13,242 nucleotides of DNA. Origin: an uncultured Clostridia bacterium (GTDB lineage Bacteria; Bacillota; Clostridia; Oscillospirales; Acutalibacteraceae). Below the pieces are notes generated by a model. The model saw only the letters and a list, made by a program, of their open reading frames with translations. It did no database searches and had not been told where the DNA came from. Positions 12,549 to 13,242 of the stretch are shown here, one piece after another. Where the stretch lies: contig CAMHOI010000008.1 of assembly GCA_946186725.1 (NCBI GenBank), positions 1 to 13,242 of the forward strand. Direction: 5' to 3'. Numbering within the stretch: position 1 is the first letter of the stretch; each line of letters begins with the position of its first letter. The position numbers were made by a program, and so were the translations under genes.

Positions 12549-12943
12549 CGGACGTACTCCTCCCGCGTCAGCCGCTCGTGGGAGGAGCCGGGGAAATCGC
12601 GGCTCCCGGCGAGCGTCAGGATCTCGGGCGGCGTCAGGCGGACGTCGGCGGGATAGCGGCGGTTCCAGCGGTAAACGATCAACCGCTCCACCCTCTCCCA
12701 CGTTCCTTCGGGCGGGAGGGACTCGGCGAAGCACCACTCCCCCGCCCCCGCTTTCTCCCAGAAGGCGTCGTCCACGCGCAGAGGGGCGTCCTCCTCAAAC
12801 TGGGCGGCGGTGTAGGCGCTTACCCACAACGGCGCGCCGCCGAGCGACGCCAGCAGATCGGCGCGCAGGGCGCGGTCGCGGCTCTGACGGCGGTGATTGA
12901 ACAGCAGGCCGTTGTCGTCATCCAGGCAGACGATGAGGTTCAT
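12545..12943 (-). CDS. Conserved-looking small protein of unknown function
   Basis: 132 residues; the ATG at 12943 has a strong AAGGAGG site in the 9-nt gap after the mutase gene, and its stop overlaps the nuclease start (ATGA). I do not recognise a named domain. The N-terminus MNLIVCLDDDNGLLFNHRRQSRD is the most distinctive part, with a run of acidic residues followed by an Arg-rich stretch. The middle has several Trp and acidic residues, and the C-terminus is charged. There is no signal peptide or membrane segment, so it is probably cytosolic. Tight packing between a phosphosugar mutase and an exported nuclease suggests co-expression but says little about its job. Confidence 0.8.
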   Translation of the reverse strand: MNLIVCLDDDNGLLFNHRRQSRDRALRADLLASLGGAPLWVSAYTAAQFEEDAPLRVDDAFWEKAGAGEWCFAESLPPEGTWERVERLIVYRWNRRYPADVRLTPPEILTLAGSRDFPGSSHERLTREEYVR

Positions 12944-12952
12944 GGCTCCTCC

Positions 12953-13242
12953 TTACTGCAGGCGTTCCTTCATATCGGCGGCCAGACGGTCGCGCACGTC
13001 CTCGGCCTCGGCACGGGTGGCGCCCACGGCGGTGAGGTAGACCTTGATCTTCGGCTCGGTGCCGGAGGGACGGACGATGACGCCGTGGCCGCCCGCGAGA
13101 TCGAAGCTGACGATGTTCGCCTTGGGCAGGCGGATGGGGGTGACGGCGCCCTTCTCGTCGACGGTGGAGGACGCCTCGTAGTCGGAGACGGCTCTCACAC
13201 GGAAGCCGCCCACGCTCGCCGGCGGGTCGCGGCGCAGATCGT
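12953..13242 (-). CDS. Phosphoglucomutase/phosphomannomutase, C-terminal part (start outside window)
   Basis: The last 96 codons of a gene entering from the right edge on the minus strand, ending in TAA at 12953. The visible part carries the C-terminal phosphate-binding loop RPSGTEPKIKVY of the alpha-D-phosphohexomutase family, preceded by a strand-rich segment ending GGHGVIV. The enzyme interconverts hexose 1- and 6-phosphates; whether it is a phosphoglucomutase, phosphomannomutase or phosphopentomutase-like member cannot be settled from this domain. GlmM is less likely because its loop is usually RxSGTEPxxRV. An internal GTG at 13213 is not the real start, because the frame stays open to the window edge with coding-like residues. 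It heads the operon seen here. Confidence 0.9.
   Translation of the reverse strand, partial: DLRRDPPASVGGFRVRAVSDYEASSTVDEKGAVTPIRLPKANIVSFDLAGGHGVIVRPSGTEPKIKVYLTAVGATRAEAEDVRDRLAADMKERLQ

Overview
The window looks like a chromosome segment of a high-GC, anaerobic, Gram-positive spore-former, most plausibly a gut Clostridia of the Oscillospirales/Ruminococcaceae type. Supporting signs are strong AGGAGG-type ribosome sites, vegetative -35/-10 promoters with 17-bp spacers, short intrinsic terminators, desulfoferrodoxin and a C_GCAxxG_C_C protein (both typical of anaerobes), and a PdaA-type cortex deacetylase (typical of endospore formers). The genus assignment is inference. I saw no rRNA, tRNA, CRISPR array, insertion sequence, phage gene or integrase.

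Layout. (1) 1-739, minus: N-terminal part of a secreted protein with a cohesin-like domain followed by 40-42-residue Cys/His repeats. (2) 956-1819, minus: class II fructose-bisphosphate aldolase with its own promoter and terminator. (3) 1936-3905, minus: a two-gene operon of CobW/COG0523-type GTPases. The first is a canonical metallochaperone with a very His-rich insert; the second has a degenerate GTPase domain fused to a YcgQ-like C-terminal domain. (4) 4027-5303, plus: an Mrp/NBP35-type Fe-S carrier ATPase, ATGA-coupled to a C_GCAxxG_C_C protein. It is transcribed divergently from the CobW operon from a promoter that appears to share the same palindromic -35 hexamer. (5) 5436-6604, plus: a LytTR regulator, ATGA-coupled to a LiaF-like membrane protein, preceded by two 18-bp direct repeats 21 bp apart. 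(6) 6664-7038, plus: desulfoferrodoxin. (7) 7082-8106, minus: azlC-azlD branched-chain amino-acid exporter. (8) 8240-9939, plus: murI and a pdaA-like deacetylase. (9) 9940-10249: a lower-GC stretch with a promoter, a roughly 100-nt leader, an intrinsic terminator with possible antiterminator pairings, and then an ambiguous small or decayed reading frame. (10) 10250-11149, plus: a lipoprotein with a BIG2-like and a copper-amine-oxidase-N-like domain. (11) 11211-13242, minus: the 3' end of a phosphoglucomutase/phosphomannomutase gene, a small unknown protein, a membrane-anchored non-specific nuclease, and xanthine phosphoribosyltransferase.

Functionally most of the window is housekeeping: glycolysis, metal and Fe-S trafficking, oxidative defence, cell-wall precursor and cortex chemistry, and purine salvage. 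The parts that deserve attention are regulatory or poorly characterised: the metal-trafficking divergon, the LytTR/LiaF-like pair with its candidate operator, and the leader at 9946-10080. I did not find a system I can confidently call new; these are candidates only.
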